A stretch of 64,000 bases of DNA from Ruegeria sp. HKCCD4315. Its GTDB lineage: Bacteria; Pseudomonadota; Alphaproteobacteria; Rhodobacterales; Rhodobacteraceae. The stretch's first letter is position 1, and each line of letters begins with the position of its first letter. The translations under genes were made by a program, and so were the position numbers. Of this stretch, positions 8,994 to 17,424 are shown piece by piece. The notes below the pieces were generated by a model. That model worked only from the letters and a program-made list of their open reading frames with translations. It was not told the origin of the DNA and made no database searches. The DNA is taken from positions 3,104,501-3,168,500 of the forward strand of contig NZ_WVRN01000001.1 of NCBI RefSeq assembly GCF_013112245.1, written 5' to 3'.

Positions 8994-9367
8994 TAAGTTG
9001 CCCTCATCTGACGCAGGCCGCGCAAGACAGCCGTGTTGATTTCCAACAATGGTTCAACCGCTGCCCCATCTCCCAATACACGACTGCTGTGTTGTTCGGT
9101 AAACTCGGCAAGGTAGAATATGCGCGCCCGCAGATCGTTCGGCAACGCGTTTGCGGAATCCGCAACGCCTGTTGCCAGCACCCCCCAAAGCCGCCGATTC
9201 TCATGCACCGCCTGCGCAAACGCCGAGAAATCCGTCGCTTTGCGTGCTGTTGCAGCCTTGAGACGCCGCGTGATTCTGGAGATAGCTTCATATTCGGTAT
9301 CGCGAGGCGTCCGCGTTGGCGTGGCGGTTTGCGCATAGCTGTGTTGAGCGAGGGTTTGCAGTGTCAC
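8993..9367 (-). CDS. flaF: Flagellin synthesis activator FlaF
   Basis: The 124-residue protein is FlaF, a small cytoplasmic factor needed for flagellin synthesis and secretion in Alphaproteobacteria and acting opposite to FlbT. Visible features are the TEYEAISRITRRL helix and the NRRLWGVLATGVADSANALP segment typical of the family. I chose GTG at 9367 because GGAAGGA lies six bases upstream; a TTG at 9382 would add five residues and sits on top of that ribosome site. The gene follows the flagellin gene with a 77-base gap that contains an 11-bp hairpin. Confidence 0.9.
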   Translation of the reverse strand: MTLQTLAQHSYAQTATPTRTPRDTEYEAISRITRRLKAATARKATDFSAFAQAVHENRRLWGVLATGVADSANALPNDLRARIFYLAEFTEQHSSRVLGDGAAVEPLLEINTAVLRGLRQMRAT

Positions 9368-9404
9368 TTGAAATCCTTCCAAAGGGTCGCCGTCAGGCGA
9401 TCAG

Positions 9405-9433
9405 GGCCGGGGCACAAACATCGTGCCCCGGCC
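9405..9433. terminator. Strong hairpin between flagellin gene and flaF
   Basis: GGCCGGGGCAC and GTGCCCCGGCC form a perfect 11-bp stem with a 7-base loop. The T-run (CTGCTTTTTTG) is on the plus-strand side, so in the flagellin transcript the hairpin is preceded by A's and not followed by U's. It may therefore protect the flagellin mRNA 3' end or reduce read-through into flaF instead of fully terminating. Confidence 0.65.
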
Positions 9434-9444
9434 TGCTTTTTTGA

Positions 9445-10656
9445 TTAGCGGAACAGCGACAGGATCGACTGCGGGGCCTGGTTGGCGATCGACAGCGACT
9501 GAGTTGCCAGCTGCTGCTGTACCTGAAGCGCCTGCAGACGAGCCGAGGTCTCTTCCATATCTGCATCGACAAGCGAGCCGATACCGGACTTGAACGAGTC
9601 AGACAGGTTCGAAATGAACTCTTTCTGGGTCTCAATTCGGCCTTGCACCGAACCAAACGCGGCCGATGCGTCAATCGACGTGTCGATCAGCGACTCGACT
9701 GCAGCCAATGCAGCGGTCGCCCCCGCACCTGTCGACACATCAATACCGGCCAGAGCGCCAAGACCACCAGCACCCGCGTTCACGAACTGAGCAGAGAACG
9801 AGAGGTCAGAACCAGTGCCGTTGGTCACTGACAAGGTTCCGGCCGTACCAGAATCATAGTCGACCGTCAGGCCAGTAATTCCAAGTTCTTCAATCTTTGA
9901 CTTCAGCCCCACTGCGACAAGGTCACCAGTGGTTGTCGCCGCAGCGTCCTCTGCGGACACAGTGTACGAGACAACCTGATCATTGATTGCGACGACAACC
10001 TTGTCCCCGGCGGCAAAGGCACCGCTAGATTCATCGGTCACCAACGCGGTCGCAGCGGTCGCACCGTTGTCAATGGTTGCGCCAACACGGTCATTGCCGG
10101 TCGACGCACCGGTTGACCCATCAAAGACCTGTTTTGTGGCGTAGCCGCCAGTGGACAGGTTCTGCCCGGATACCGAGATGGAAGATGCCGTAACTGCACC
10201 GGTATTGTCGCGATCCAACGACGCCAGAATCGAGGCTGAGCCTGCTGATCCATCAACCAGGTTCAGGCCGTTGAACTGGGCGGCGCTGACAACCGATGCG
10301 ATCTGCTCTTTCAATGCTGTCACGTCATCGTTGATTTTACCCCGATCAACGTTGTCTTCCTGCGCGGCGACAATCTTGCTTTTCATCTGCGTCAACAGAT
10401 CTGTGACGGTTTCAGACGCGTTCCGTGCAACGGCGACTGTCGATTCACCCAACGCCAAGCTGTCCTTGATGGCGTTGAAACCTTTGACATCCGATTCCAT
10501 CACTTTCGAAATCGCCCAAACCGCCGAGTTATCCTTGGCCGTCGCGACGTCTTTGCCGGTCGAAATCGCGTTCTGGGTCATCGCCAGGTTCTTGTTCACA
10601 GACTTCAGCGTTTGCAGCGCAACCATCGCGCCATTGTTTGTCAGAATGCTGGACAT
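9445..10656 (-). CDS. fliC: Flagellin
   Basis: The 403-residue filament subunit has the conserved N-terminal D0/D1 region (SSILTNNGAMVALQTLKSVN, then LAMTQNAISTGKDVATAKDN) and C-terminal D1/D0 region (ARLQALQVQQQLATQSLSIA, ending SILSLFR). Between them is a variable surface domain rich in Ala, Gly, Thr and Asp. It has no signal peptide, as expected for type III export. The ATG at 10656 is chosen because GGATG lies at a normal distance, while the ATG at 10665 directly abuts the AAAAGG stretch. It is the first gene of the flagellin-flaF-flbT-DUF1217 series, and a leader of up to 209 bases precedes it. Confidence 0.95.
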   Translation of the reverse strand: MSSILTNNGAMVALQTLKSVNKNLAMTQNAISTGKDVATAKDNSAVWAISKVMESDVKGFNAIKDSLALGESTVAVARNASETVTDLLTQMKSKIVAAQEDNVDRGKINDDVTALKEQIASVVSAAQFNGLNLVDGSAGSASILASLDRDNTGAVTASSISVSGQNLSTGGYATKQVFDGSTGASTGNDRVGATIDNGATAATALVTDESSGAFAAGDKVVVAINDQVVSYTVSAEDAAATTTGDLVAVGLKSKIEELGITGLTVDYDSGTAGTLSVTNGTGSDLSFSAQFVNAGAGGLGALAGIDVSTGAGATAALAAVESLIDTSIDASAAFGSVQGRIETQKEFISNLSDSFKSGIGSLVDADMEETSARLQALQVQQQLATQSLSIANQAPQSILSLFR

Positions 10657-10865
10657 AGCTTTCATCCTTTTCCGTTTGGGCCATTTTGCCCATGTTCACC
10701 CCACAAGACCTGCGGGCTTTGGTGTCTTTCTGACCTGTGCGACGCGCCACTTGGCCGTTCGCGCCACCTGCCGTTTCCAGGTGCAGCACCACTTTTGAAC
10801 CAGACCCCCTAACGGAATGCTAAAACCTCAGAACCCATAATTTCGGATTTGAATCAAACTTCTGC

Positions 10866-11225
10866 CTATGCCCTCTTTTCCAACTTCACAGTGCTGCGAA
10901 CTGCAAATTGACTGCGTTGACCGTCGGCGCCATAGGTGCTGAATTCCTGTCGAACACGCCGCAGTTCGGCCATACGGGTGGCAACCGCCCGAATGCCGTC
11001 GGCTGCACTGTTCAGCAACGCCTGATTCCGCTCGACCTTGCGCTGGACGCGAATCAACGCGTCACTGTCCTGCACTTGAAGATCGTTGATTGCACCGATC
11101 AGTTTCTCTTTTTCCGGCACCATATGGGCCAGACGATCGAGATCCCCTTGCACAAGAGCCGCGCGCTCAAGATCCAGAACTTCTTCCAGTGATTTGATCA
11201 GCGTCATGTCGGCTTCAAATGTCAT
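10866..11225 (-). CDS. FlgN-like flagellar chaperone
   Basis: The 119-residue protein is almost entirely helical with heptad-like charged repeats (LIKSLEEVLDLERAAL, MVPEKEKLIGAINDL), resembling FlgN-type export chaperones that hold hook-filament junction proteins in the cytoplasm. The ATG at 11225 has GGAGAA at normal spacing and overlaps the rod-binding gene by 11 bases, implying translational coupling. An internal ATG at 11207 is the alternative start. The family call rests on size, helical pattern and position, so FlgN is likely but not certain. Confidence 0.65.
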   Translation of the reverse strand: MTFEADMTLIKSLEEVLDLERAALVQGDLDRLAHMVPEKEKLIGAINDLQVQDSDALIRVQRKVERNQALLNSAADGIRAVATRMAELRRVRQEFSTYGADGQRSQFAVRSTVKLEKRA

Positions 11226-11490
11226 CGGCTTTCTCCATCAGTGACTTGAGCAGGATTTCAGACAACCCAACGCCCCCGGACTGAGCCAGTTGTTGCGCCT
11301 GGTGCTGAACAAGAAGCGATCCAAACTGGTCTTCGCCGACCCCGCCGCCGAAACTCTGTCGTGTCTGCGCCAGCCCAGCTGATTTAAGCATTTCACTTAA
11401 AAAAGCCGCCTCCAACTCAATGGCTGCGTTTTTGAGGCGGGTGTGAGTCAAAGGTGCCGGACCCGTTGAGAGGCTCTTGGAAACCTGCAT
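11215..11490 (-). CDS. Rod-binding protein (FlgJ N-terminal domain type)
   Basis: This 91-residue protein matches the N-terminal rod-binding domain of FlgJ: AAIELEAAFLSEMLKSAGLA, then the glycine-rich FGGGVGEDQFGSLL segment and QHQAQQLAQSGGVGLSEILL. It lacks the muramidase domain of enterobacterial FlgJ, as is usual in Alphaproteobacteria, where a separate enzyme opens the peptidoglycan for the rod. The flgN-like gene overlaps its end. It diverges from fliK across a 111-bp control region. Confidence 0.85.
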   Translation of the reverse strand: MQVSKSLSTGPAPLTHTRLKNAAIELEAAFLSEMLKSAGLAQTRQSFGGGVGEDQFGSLLVQHQAQQLAQSGGVGLSEILLKSLMEKADDI

Positions 11491-11540
11491 TGTTTTCTCC
11501 GAAATTTGCTTCGAACTTTCTTGATCAAAGGCGAAAGCAG

Positions 11541-11555
11541 TTAAAATAAACGTAA
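11541..11555. promoter_or_regulatory. CtrA-like box between divergent flagellar genes
   Basis: TTAA (11541-11544), seven bases, then GTAA (11552-11555) differs by one base from the TTAA-N7-TTAA consensus of the response regulator CtrA, which controls flagellar genes in many Alphaproteobacteria. It lies between the rod-binding gene and fliK. Confidence 0.35.
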
Positions 11556-11601
11556 CTTCCTACCGGCAGAGTGCAGAGCAATCACACGGAGCCGGAGCAA
11601 A

Positions 11602-12825
11602 ATGCCCAACCCAGTTATGCTGCCCACGACGACGTCGACAGCCGTTGCCAAACCCGCCTCGACGCGCAATGAGGCTGGCCAGAACGGTGAAGTGACAAGC
11701 TTTGAAGACATTCTTGGGCAAGAAACGGGCGGCGATGAGCCGCCTGAACCCGAGCTGCTGGTTACTGCTCCTGAAATGCAAGACTCGGGAACTGAAACAG
11801 AATCAGCAGATCAAACAGAGCCCCAAGCTGCCCCGATTGCGGAACCGCAACTTGTTGCGACTCTGGCGGGCAACTCAACAAAACGTGCCGACAGGATGTT
11901 CATTCCTGAAGGAGATCAGCATCCAAGCACTCTGCTAAAGGCGGGCGTTCGGCGTATTTCTGGCAGTGAGCTGCCTGAGCAACCGCACATTTCTACGTCC
12001 CCGGGCCAGCATAACATCGCCGATCCTGTTGCACCCACAGCAGCGCGATCTGATGCAGGATTGGTTCACACTGCTGTGGCCCAACAGCGGATACCTGTGA
12101 AGGTAGCCGAGAATGGCCGACCTATCGAGCAAATGACCAAAGCAAACGGCAAATTAAGCGTGCCGGACATCGGTCCCAACTTTCAAAACACTGACCCTGT
12201 ACAACCAACAGAAGTCACACCCGCAACGTCCAAACCAGCAATACCAGATCGCGCGCCACCCGTTGCACAGCTTCAACTGATGGCAACGCTTGCCGAAAAT
12301 GAACAGAACACCCTTGTTCAGGAAGCTGAGCCAACAGTTTTCGCCAAGGACGAACCGCTCCAACTTGCTCCGAGAGAAACAACGCCGCAGCTTTCTGCGC
12401 CGTCTGCGTCAGCTCGCGCCGAGCTCGCCCGTGCAATCGCCGGGCAGTTGGCGGCGACCATTCAGACGCGTCCGGGGGCCGGGATAACTGAAATTGCATT
12501 GAACCCCGAAGAATTGGGGCGTGTTTCCATTGTTCTGAACGGGCGCGATGACGGGCTGCACATGACCATTGCCTTGGAACGCCCAGAAACCCTGGAGCTG
12601 ATGCGACGTCACATTTCCTTACTTACGGAAGAGTTTCAGAAACTGGGATACGGTGCGTTGAGCTTTGATCTGGGTACAGCCTCCGACGCGGACACGGGCT
12701 GGGCTAACACCAACAAGACCGAGTCGGGATCCGTCTTTGAACCGATAAAAGGCGATTCGGATGTTCAAACCGACTCTCTACCACAAATTTTAGTCCCAAG
12801 CCGGGGCATCGATATGAGGTTTTGA
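11602..12825 (+). CDS. fliK: Flagellar hook-length control protein FliK
   Basis: The 407-residue protein has the two-part FliK design. The first 260 residues are long, low-complexity and Gln/Glu/Thr/Pro-rich, serving as ruler. The compact C-terminal domain (about 275-350) has the family signature ITEIALNPEELGRVSIVLNG followed by HMTIALERPETLELMRRH. FliK is exported by the flagellar type III system, measures hook length and switches export specificity from hook to filament. It starts three codons after a GGAGCCGGAGC stretch and is followed three bases later by flgD, so both are cotranscribed. The N-terminal half is too divergent to compare by eye. Confidence 0.9.
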   Translation: MPNPVMLPTTTSTAVAKPASTRNEAGQNGEVTSFEDILGQETGGDEPPEPELLVTAPEMQDSGTETESADQTEPQAAPIAEPQLVATLAGNSTKRADRMFIPEGDQHPSTLLKAGVRRISGSELPEQPHISTSPGQHNIADPVAPTAARSDAGLVHTAVAQQRIPVKVAENGRPIEQMTKANGKLSVPDIGPNFQNTDPVQPTEVTPATSKPAIPDRAPPVAQLQLMATLAENEQNTLVQEAEPTVFAKDEPLQLAPRETTPQLSAPSASARAELARAIAGQLAATIQTRPGAGITEIALNPEELGRVSIVLNGRDDGLHMTIALERPETLELMRRHISLLTEEFQKLGYGALSFDLGTASDADTGWANTNKTESGSVFEPIKGDSDVQTDSLPQILVPSRGIDMRF

Positions 12826-12828
12826 CAC

Positions 12829-13491
12829 ATGATCACCCCAGTGAATACGGCGCAGGCAGCAAGCTCTCAGCCGTCTGCAAACAACGCACAGACGTCCGCG
12901 ATTACATCGGATTTCGAAACCTTTTTGATGATGCTCACAGCGCAAGCCCAGAATCAGGATCCGCTTGAGCCGATGGACTCGACACAATACGCGTCGCAAC
13001 TGGCCCAGTTCTCGATGGTCGAGCAGCAAGTTCAGACCAATGATCATCTGTCATCGTTGGCAAGCACGCTGGGCAGTGTGAACCTTAGTGACCTTGCAAG
13101 CTGGGTCGGTATGGACGTCCGATCAACTTCCGCCTTTCACTTTGACGGACAGCCCAAGACCTTGTTTGCCCAGGCTGATCCACAAGCTGATACAGCCAAG
13201 CTGGTGATACGTGACGAAAACGGGACCGTGCTCGACAAAGTAACTGTACCCCCTGCTCAATCCGAATTTGTGTGGGCCGGCGTTACCTCTTCGGGAAATC
13301 CAATGAGCACCGGCAACTACACAGCGGCGCTGGAAAGCTTCAAAAATGGAGAGCTGCTGACCCAAACACCAGTCGAAGCCTACAACCGCGTCATAGAGGC
13401 TCAGGTTGGCGGTAATACAGTGCTTCTAACCCTTAGCGGCGGGGAAGTGATTTCAGCAAGCGACGTAAACGCCGTCCGAACTGGCGCTTGA
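12829..13491 (+). CDS. flgD: Flagellar hook cap protein FlgD
   Basis: The 220-residue protein is the hook cap, which sits on the growing hook and helps each FlgE subunit fold in place. The N terminus carries the conserved export and cap segment FETFLMMLTAQAQNQDPLEP followed by STQYASQLAQFSMVEQQ. The C-terminal half forms the beta-rich FlgD Ig-like and tudor-like regions (VIRDENGTVLDKV, FVWAGVTSSGNPMSTGNY). It lies directly after fliK; the hook gene flgE itself is not in this window. Confidence 0.94.
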   Translation: MITPVNTAQAASSQPSANNAQTSAITSDFETFLMMLTAQAQNQDPLEPMDSTQYASQLAQFSMVEQQVQTNDHLSSLASTLGSVNLSDLASWVGMDVRSTSAFHFDGQPKTLFAQADPQADTAKLVIRDENGTVLDKVTVPPAQSEFVWAGVTSSGNPMSTGNYTAALESFKNGELLTQTPVEAYNRVIEAQVGGNTVLLTLSGGEVISASDVNAVRTGA

Positions 13492-13541
13492 TCTAGGGCG
13501 CTGGAGCGTCCAAAGCTTGGCAAATTGACTCGCCAAAAGAA

Positions 13542-14411
13542 GTGACAAGACCCCTGCCTGAAACGCCTGCCCCTCCTCGCGATCTGGTTGACCACCTCTG
13601 CGCTCAGGGGTTGGTCAGCGCGCGCGCGCGATTTGAAACACTCTATGGCGGGCGCACCAATCGGGTATGGAAGGTTTTGGAAGACAGCGGCGACAAGGTA
13701 TTGAAGCTGTACAACACGGCCCTTCGCAACCCCTTGTTTCGCAATGACCCAGAGTTAGAGGCGCAATGCCTCAAAACCCTCGGGCCAGAAGGGTTCGTAC
13801 CAAGGTTGCGCGACTCAGGACGGTACAAAGATGCGCATTGGGTCTTCTATGACCATGCCCCTGGAACACCCTGGCAGGAAGGAGCCGACAAGGTTGGTGC
13901 GTTGCTGCGCAGGTTACACGACCTCACGCTTTCTTTTTCAGCCCCAGCCGGATGCAACGGCAGTGAGGACCTCAGGGCGCATGGGGTTCGTATTCTGCAG
14001 GGCTGCTCATCCGAGACGCGGCACAAATTGTTGGAACAGCAACCCATGGAAACGGTGGCGCCTGCGAAAAAGACGTGCCTGATTCATGGCGACCCGGTAG
14101 CTGGGAACATCCTGGTTGCAGGAACAAACCTGACACTGATCGACTGGCAATGCCCTGCCCTTGGTGATCCAACCGAGGATTTGGCACTGTTTCTTTCTCC
14201 GGCCATGCAACGCCTGTACCGAGGGGCCGCTTTGGCAAAGTTCGAAGAAGAGCAGTTTCTGAACGCCTACGGCGATCCGGAAATTGCGGACCGTTACCTG
14301 CGCTTAAAACCTTGGTATGCGTGGCGCATGGCCACCTATTGCCTGTGGCGCGCGGAAAACGGCGCGCCCGATTATGCCGAAGGACTGAAGCTGGAAGCAG
14401 CGGCCCTGTGA
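13542..14411 (+). CDS. Aminoglycoside/choline-kinase-fold phosphotransferase
   Basis: The 289-residue protein belongs to the APH/choline-kinase fold. The catalytic loop HGDPVAGNIL (H-x-D-x4-N) and the metal-binding LIDWQCPALGDPTEDLALF are both present, and the nucleotide-binding N lobe has YGGRTNRVWKV. It should phosphorylate a small hydroxylated molecule in the cytoplasm; the substrate could be choline, ethanolamine or a sugar, and nothing in the sequence decides. The start is GTG at 13542 with a weak upstream site. It lies after flgD and converges on the putrescine oxidase gene with a 9-bp gap. Confidence 0.8.
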   Translation: MTRPLPETPAPPRDLVDHLCAQGLVSARARFETLYGGRTNRVWKVLEDSGDKVLKLYNTALRNPLFRNDPELEAQCLKTLGPEGFVPRLRDSGRYKDAHWVFYDHAPGTPWQEGADKVGALLRRLHDLTLSFSAPAGCNGSEDLRAHGVRILQGCSSETRHKLLEQQPMETVAPAKKTCLIHGDPVAGNILVAGTNLTLIDWQCPALGDPTEDLALFLSPAMQRLYRGAALAKFEEEQFLNAYGDPEIADRYLRLKPWYAWRMATYCLWRAENGAPDYAEGLKLEAAAL

Positions 14412-14420
14412 CTTTCGCCT

Positions 14421-15722
14421 TTATCTAAGATCCGCAAGGCCCATCAGGGCATAGGCTGGCGGCATGAGCGCGCGACGCCAGCGCCCCAGTGGGAATTTTT
14501 CAGGCGTTTGGCACATAGCTGCAGGCAAACCGGCACTCTGCCCCAGGGCCAACCTGGCCAGCGCCCGTCCGCTGTAGGTTCCCATGGCAACGCCATTTCC
14601 GTGATAAGCAAAGCCGGCAAACATACCCGGTTGCCCCTGTACAGGTCCAACATAGGGCGTCAACGCACGCGACATACACACCAAGCCGGACCACATATGC
14701 GTGGCTTCGACCTTCGACCAGGCGGGAAACATCTTTTTGAAATCCTGCTGAACCTTTGCCCGGATTGATGCCTCTGAACGGGCAGAAGAGCGCAACCCAC
14801 CCCTCATACCAAACAGAAATCGCCCGTCCGGCATCAAGCGGAAATAATGCAGAAGATTACGCGTATCATAGCACATCTGGGCCGAGGTCCAGCCCTGTTC
14901 CAATTGCTCGGTCTGGCTGAGCGGTCGCGTGACCATAACGGTCGATTGTGCTGGCAGGTAACGCCCTGACATCCAATCCGGGATATCTTCGCTGGAATAC
15001 CCGTTGGTACAAACCAAAACAACTTGCGCATTGACCTGCCCTCCTGGGGTTCGCAATGCAAACCCCGAAGCGGTTTTATTGACACCCAAAACCGGGCTGT
15101 TCTGAAACAGATGTGCACCTTTGGTCTTGGCGGCGCGTGCGATCCCGAAAAGGTACTTCCGTGGGTTCAACCCAAATCCGACGGGCATCGTGTACCCCCC
15201 GTAAAATGCCCCCTCCATTCCCAGCGCGGGCAAGTCTTTGGCCTCGTGCACTATCCCGGTCTTGTCTGACTTTTGGCGCAACACATCCATCGCGTGTTTT
15301 GAATGCGCAAGTTGGGTTTCACCGTTCGAATGCGTGTCCGCATCAATGTGATACCGCGCCAGAAGATCGGCGACCAACTGCACGGCATCTGCTTCGGCTG
15401 TTTCATAGGCCAGCGCCTCGGCGCGACCATGCCGTCGTGCCATCGCGGCATCGTTCAGTTTTGAGCCACCCAAGCAGCAAAAGCCGCCATTGCGTCCGGA
15501 CGCACCCCATCCCGGAGGGCCAGCTTCGAATACCGCAACCGAAGTGGTTTCAGCCAAATGCAAGGCCGCAGAAATCCCCGTAAAACCACCGCCGATCACG
15601 GCGACATCTACTTGCAGGTCTTCCTGAACCTCTGGCCAATCGGGGCCGGAAACCGTTTCATCCCACCAACACCCGTCGCGTGGTGCGTTGCTGTACGCGT
15701 AGTTCGGAAAAATCCGCTTCAT
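14421..15722 (-). CDS. FAD-dependent amine oxidase, PuuB-like
   Basis: The 433-residue DAO-family flavoprotein has an ADP-binding Rossmann motif (VDVAVIGGGFTGISAALHLA), the GWGASGRNGGF segment of gamma-glutamylputrescine oxidoreductases, and a C-terminal FAD-contact segment (FAGFAYHGNGVAMGTYSGRA). Members oxidise gamma-glutamylputrescine or related amines to aldehydes and release hydrogen peroxide. It overlaps the potI stop by four bases, making it the last gene of a potF-potG-potH-potI-oxidase operon. No PuuA-type ligase gene is in view, so the true substrate could be another amine. Confidence 0.85.
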   Translation of the reverse strand: MKRIFPNYAYSNAPRDGCWWDETVSGPDWPEVQEDLQVDVAVIGGGFTGISAALHLAETTSVAVFEAGPPGWGASGRNGGFCCLGGSKLNDAAMARRHGRAEALAYETAEADAVQLVADLLARYHIDADTHSNGETQLAHSKHAMDVLRQKSDKTGIVHEAKDLPALGMEGAFYGGYTMPVGFGLNPRKYLFGIARAAKTKGAHLFQNSPVLGVNKTASGFALRTPGGQVNAQVVLVCTNGYSSEDIPDWMSGRYLPAQSTVMVTRPLSQTEQLEQGWTSAQMCYDTRNLLHYFRLMPDGRFLFGMRGGLRSSARSEASIRAKVQQDFKKMFPAWSKVEATHMWSGLVCMSRALTPYVGPVQGQPGMFAGFAYHGNGVAMGTYSGRALARLALGQSAGLPAAMCQTPEKFPLGRWRRALMPPAYALMGLADLR

Positions 15723-16537
15723 TCGGTGCGCGCAGCGGCTAATTCGTCCTGCCGCTGACGAACCATTGCTCGTTTGGTTACAAGCGAGGCCGTGATGACC
15801 CCAACCGTCACCACAGCAATCATGATCGTGGACAGCGCGTTGATTTCCGGGCTTACACCAAGACGCACGGCCGAGAAAATTTTGATCGGCAAGGTCGTCG
15901 CAGACGGCCCTGATGTGAAAGACGCAATCACCAGATCATCCAGCGACAAGGTGAAGGCAAGCAACCAGCCCGAAATCACCGCCGGTGCGATGATCGGCAG
16001 TGTGACAAGGCGGAAAGCTTGCGCGGGTGAGCATCCGAGATCAAGCGCTGCTTCTTCCAATGACCGGTCAAATGTGATGAGACGCGAGGATACAACCACC
16101 GACACGAAACACATTGAGAAGGTGGTGTGCGCCAGAACGATGGTCAGAATTCCTCGATCCAGACCGATGCCGATAAACAGCAGCAACAACGAAAGGCCGG
16201 TGATCACTTCGGGCATCACCAGCGGCGCGTAGATCATGCCAGAAAACAGCGTCCGACCAAAAAAACGCCCGCTGCGGACCAGCACATATGCAGCAGCCGT
16301 TCCCAAAATGGTTGCCAGTGTTGACGAAAAAACCGCTACCCGGACTGTGACCCAGGCGGCATCCAAAAACGCCTCGTTCTGTAGAAGCTCTCCGTACCAC
16401 TTGGTGGAAAACCCGGCCCAGACCGTAACCAGTTTGCTTTCGTTGAAGCTGAAAACGATCAGGATGATCATCGGGATGTAAAGGAACGCAAATCCCAGCG
16501 TCAGCGAAACAGTATTGAACCAGCTTAACCTGTTCAT
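15719..16537 (-). CDS. potI: Putrescine ABC transporter permease PotI
   Basis: The 272-residue inner-membrane permease has about six helices. The cytoplasmic EAA loop (EEAALDLGCSPAQAFRLVTL) contacts the ATPase. It is the second permease of a polyamine importer; its start overlaps the potH stop by four bases (ATGA) and its end overlaps the oxidase gene by four, indicating a coupled operon. The specific substrate is inferred from PotF next to it and from the neighbouring catabolic genes. Confidence 0.93.
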   Translation of the reverse strand: MNRLSWFNTVSLTLGFAFLYIPMIILIVFSFNESKLVTVWAGFSTKWYGELLQNEAFLDAAWVTVRVAVFSSTLATILGTAAAYVLVRSGRFFGRTLFSGMIYAPLVMPEVITGLSLLLLFIGIGLDRGILTIVLAHTTFSMCFVSVVVSSRLITFDRSLEEAALDLGCSPAQAFRLVTLPIIAPAVISGWLLAFTLSLDDLVIASFTSGPSATTLPIKIFSAVRLGVSPEINALSTIMIAVVTVGVITASLVTKRAMVRQRQDELAAARTE

Positions 16538-17424
16538 CCGTCACTCTCCGCCTGTTTCTGCTGGTTGCGCTGGAACAGCACGATGGGAACCACCAAGATC
16601 AGTAGCAAGATAATCGCCACTGCACTGGCCACCGGCCAGTCACGGTTCGAGAAGAACTCTTCCCACAACACCTTGCCAATCATCAGCGTGCCCGAACCGC
16701 CCAGAAGCGAGGGGATCACGAACTCACCGATCACCGGGATCATTACAAGGAAGCAACCTGCAATGATGCCGGGTTTGGACAGTGGAATGGTCACCAGCCA
16801 GAAGGCTTGCAAACGCGAACAGCCCAGATCTTCGGCCGCCTCAATCAGCGACCCATCCAAACGTTCCAACGCCGAATAGATCGGCAGAATCATGAAGGGC
16901 AGATAGGTGTAAACGATGCCAATATAGACAGCGGTCGAGGTATTCAGGATCGTCAGCGGCGTCGAAATGAGACCCGTCCACAGCAAGATTTGATTCAGAT
17001 ACCCTTCGTTCGAAAGGATACCCATCCACGCGTAAACTCGGATCAGGAATGAGGTCCAGAAGGGCAGGATCACCAGCATCATAAGCGTTGGCCGCCATTC
17101 CTGAGGCGCGCGGGCCATGCCATAGGCGATGGGATAGCCGACCAGCAATGTAAAGAAGGTCGAGATCAAAGCGATCTTGACGCTGGACAGGTAGGCTTTC
17201 CAATACAAATCATCCTCAGTCAGCCAGACATAGTTCTCAAAATCCAGTTCGCTGAAAAACTCTTTGATCCCCGCCCAACCGGCGGACAGGTCTAGCGTCG
17301 GAGTATAAGGCGGGATGGCAAGTGCGGTGTCTGACAGCGATATCTTCAGAACGATGAAGAATGGCACCAGAAACAGTGCCAGCAACCAGACATAAGGGAT
17401 GGCGATCAGAACGGCGCGGCGCAT
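16534..17424 (-). CDS. potH: Putrescine ABC transporter permease PotH
   Basis: The 296-residue permease has about six membrane helices, beginning with LIAIPYVWLLALFLVPFF. Its EAA loop (EAAEDLGCSRLQAFWLVTIP) resembles that of PotI. The ATG at 17424 shares its first base with the last base of the potG stop (TGATG), a common coupling arrangement; the 20 in-frame codons before it overlap potG and are not used. It pairs with PotI to form the membrane channel. Confidence 0.93.
   Translation of the reverse strand: MRRAVLIAIPYVWLLALFLVPFFIVLKISLSDTALAIPPYTPTLDLSAGWAGIKEFFSELDFENYVWLTEDDLYWKAYLSSVKIALISTFFTLLVGYPIAYGMARAPQEWRPTLMMLVILPFWTSFLIRVYAWMGILSNEGYLNQILLWTGLISTPLTILNTSTAVYIGIVYTYLPFMILPIYSALERLDGSLIEAAEDLGCSRLQAFWLVTIPLSKPGIIAGCFLVMIPVIGEFVIPSLLGGSGTLMIGKVLWEEFFSNRDWPVASAVAIILLLILVVPIVLFQRNQQKQAESDG

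Noticed and set aside
12409..12612. Long open frames opposite fliK and similar frames opposite gcvP, such as 51443-53908 on the plus strand
   Set aside because: They are shadows caused by GC-rich codons; they overlap strongly supported genes, lack ribosome sites and have no recognisable domain.
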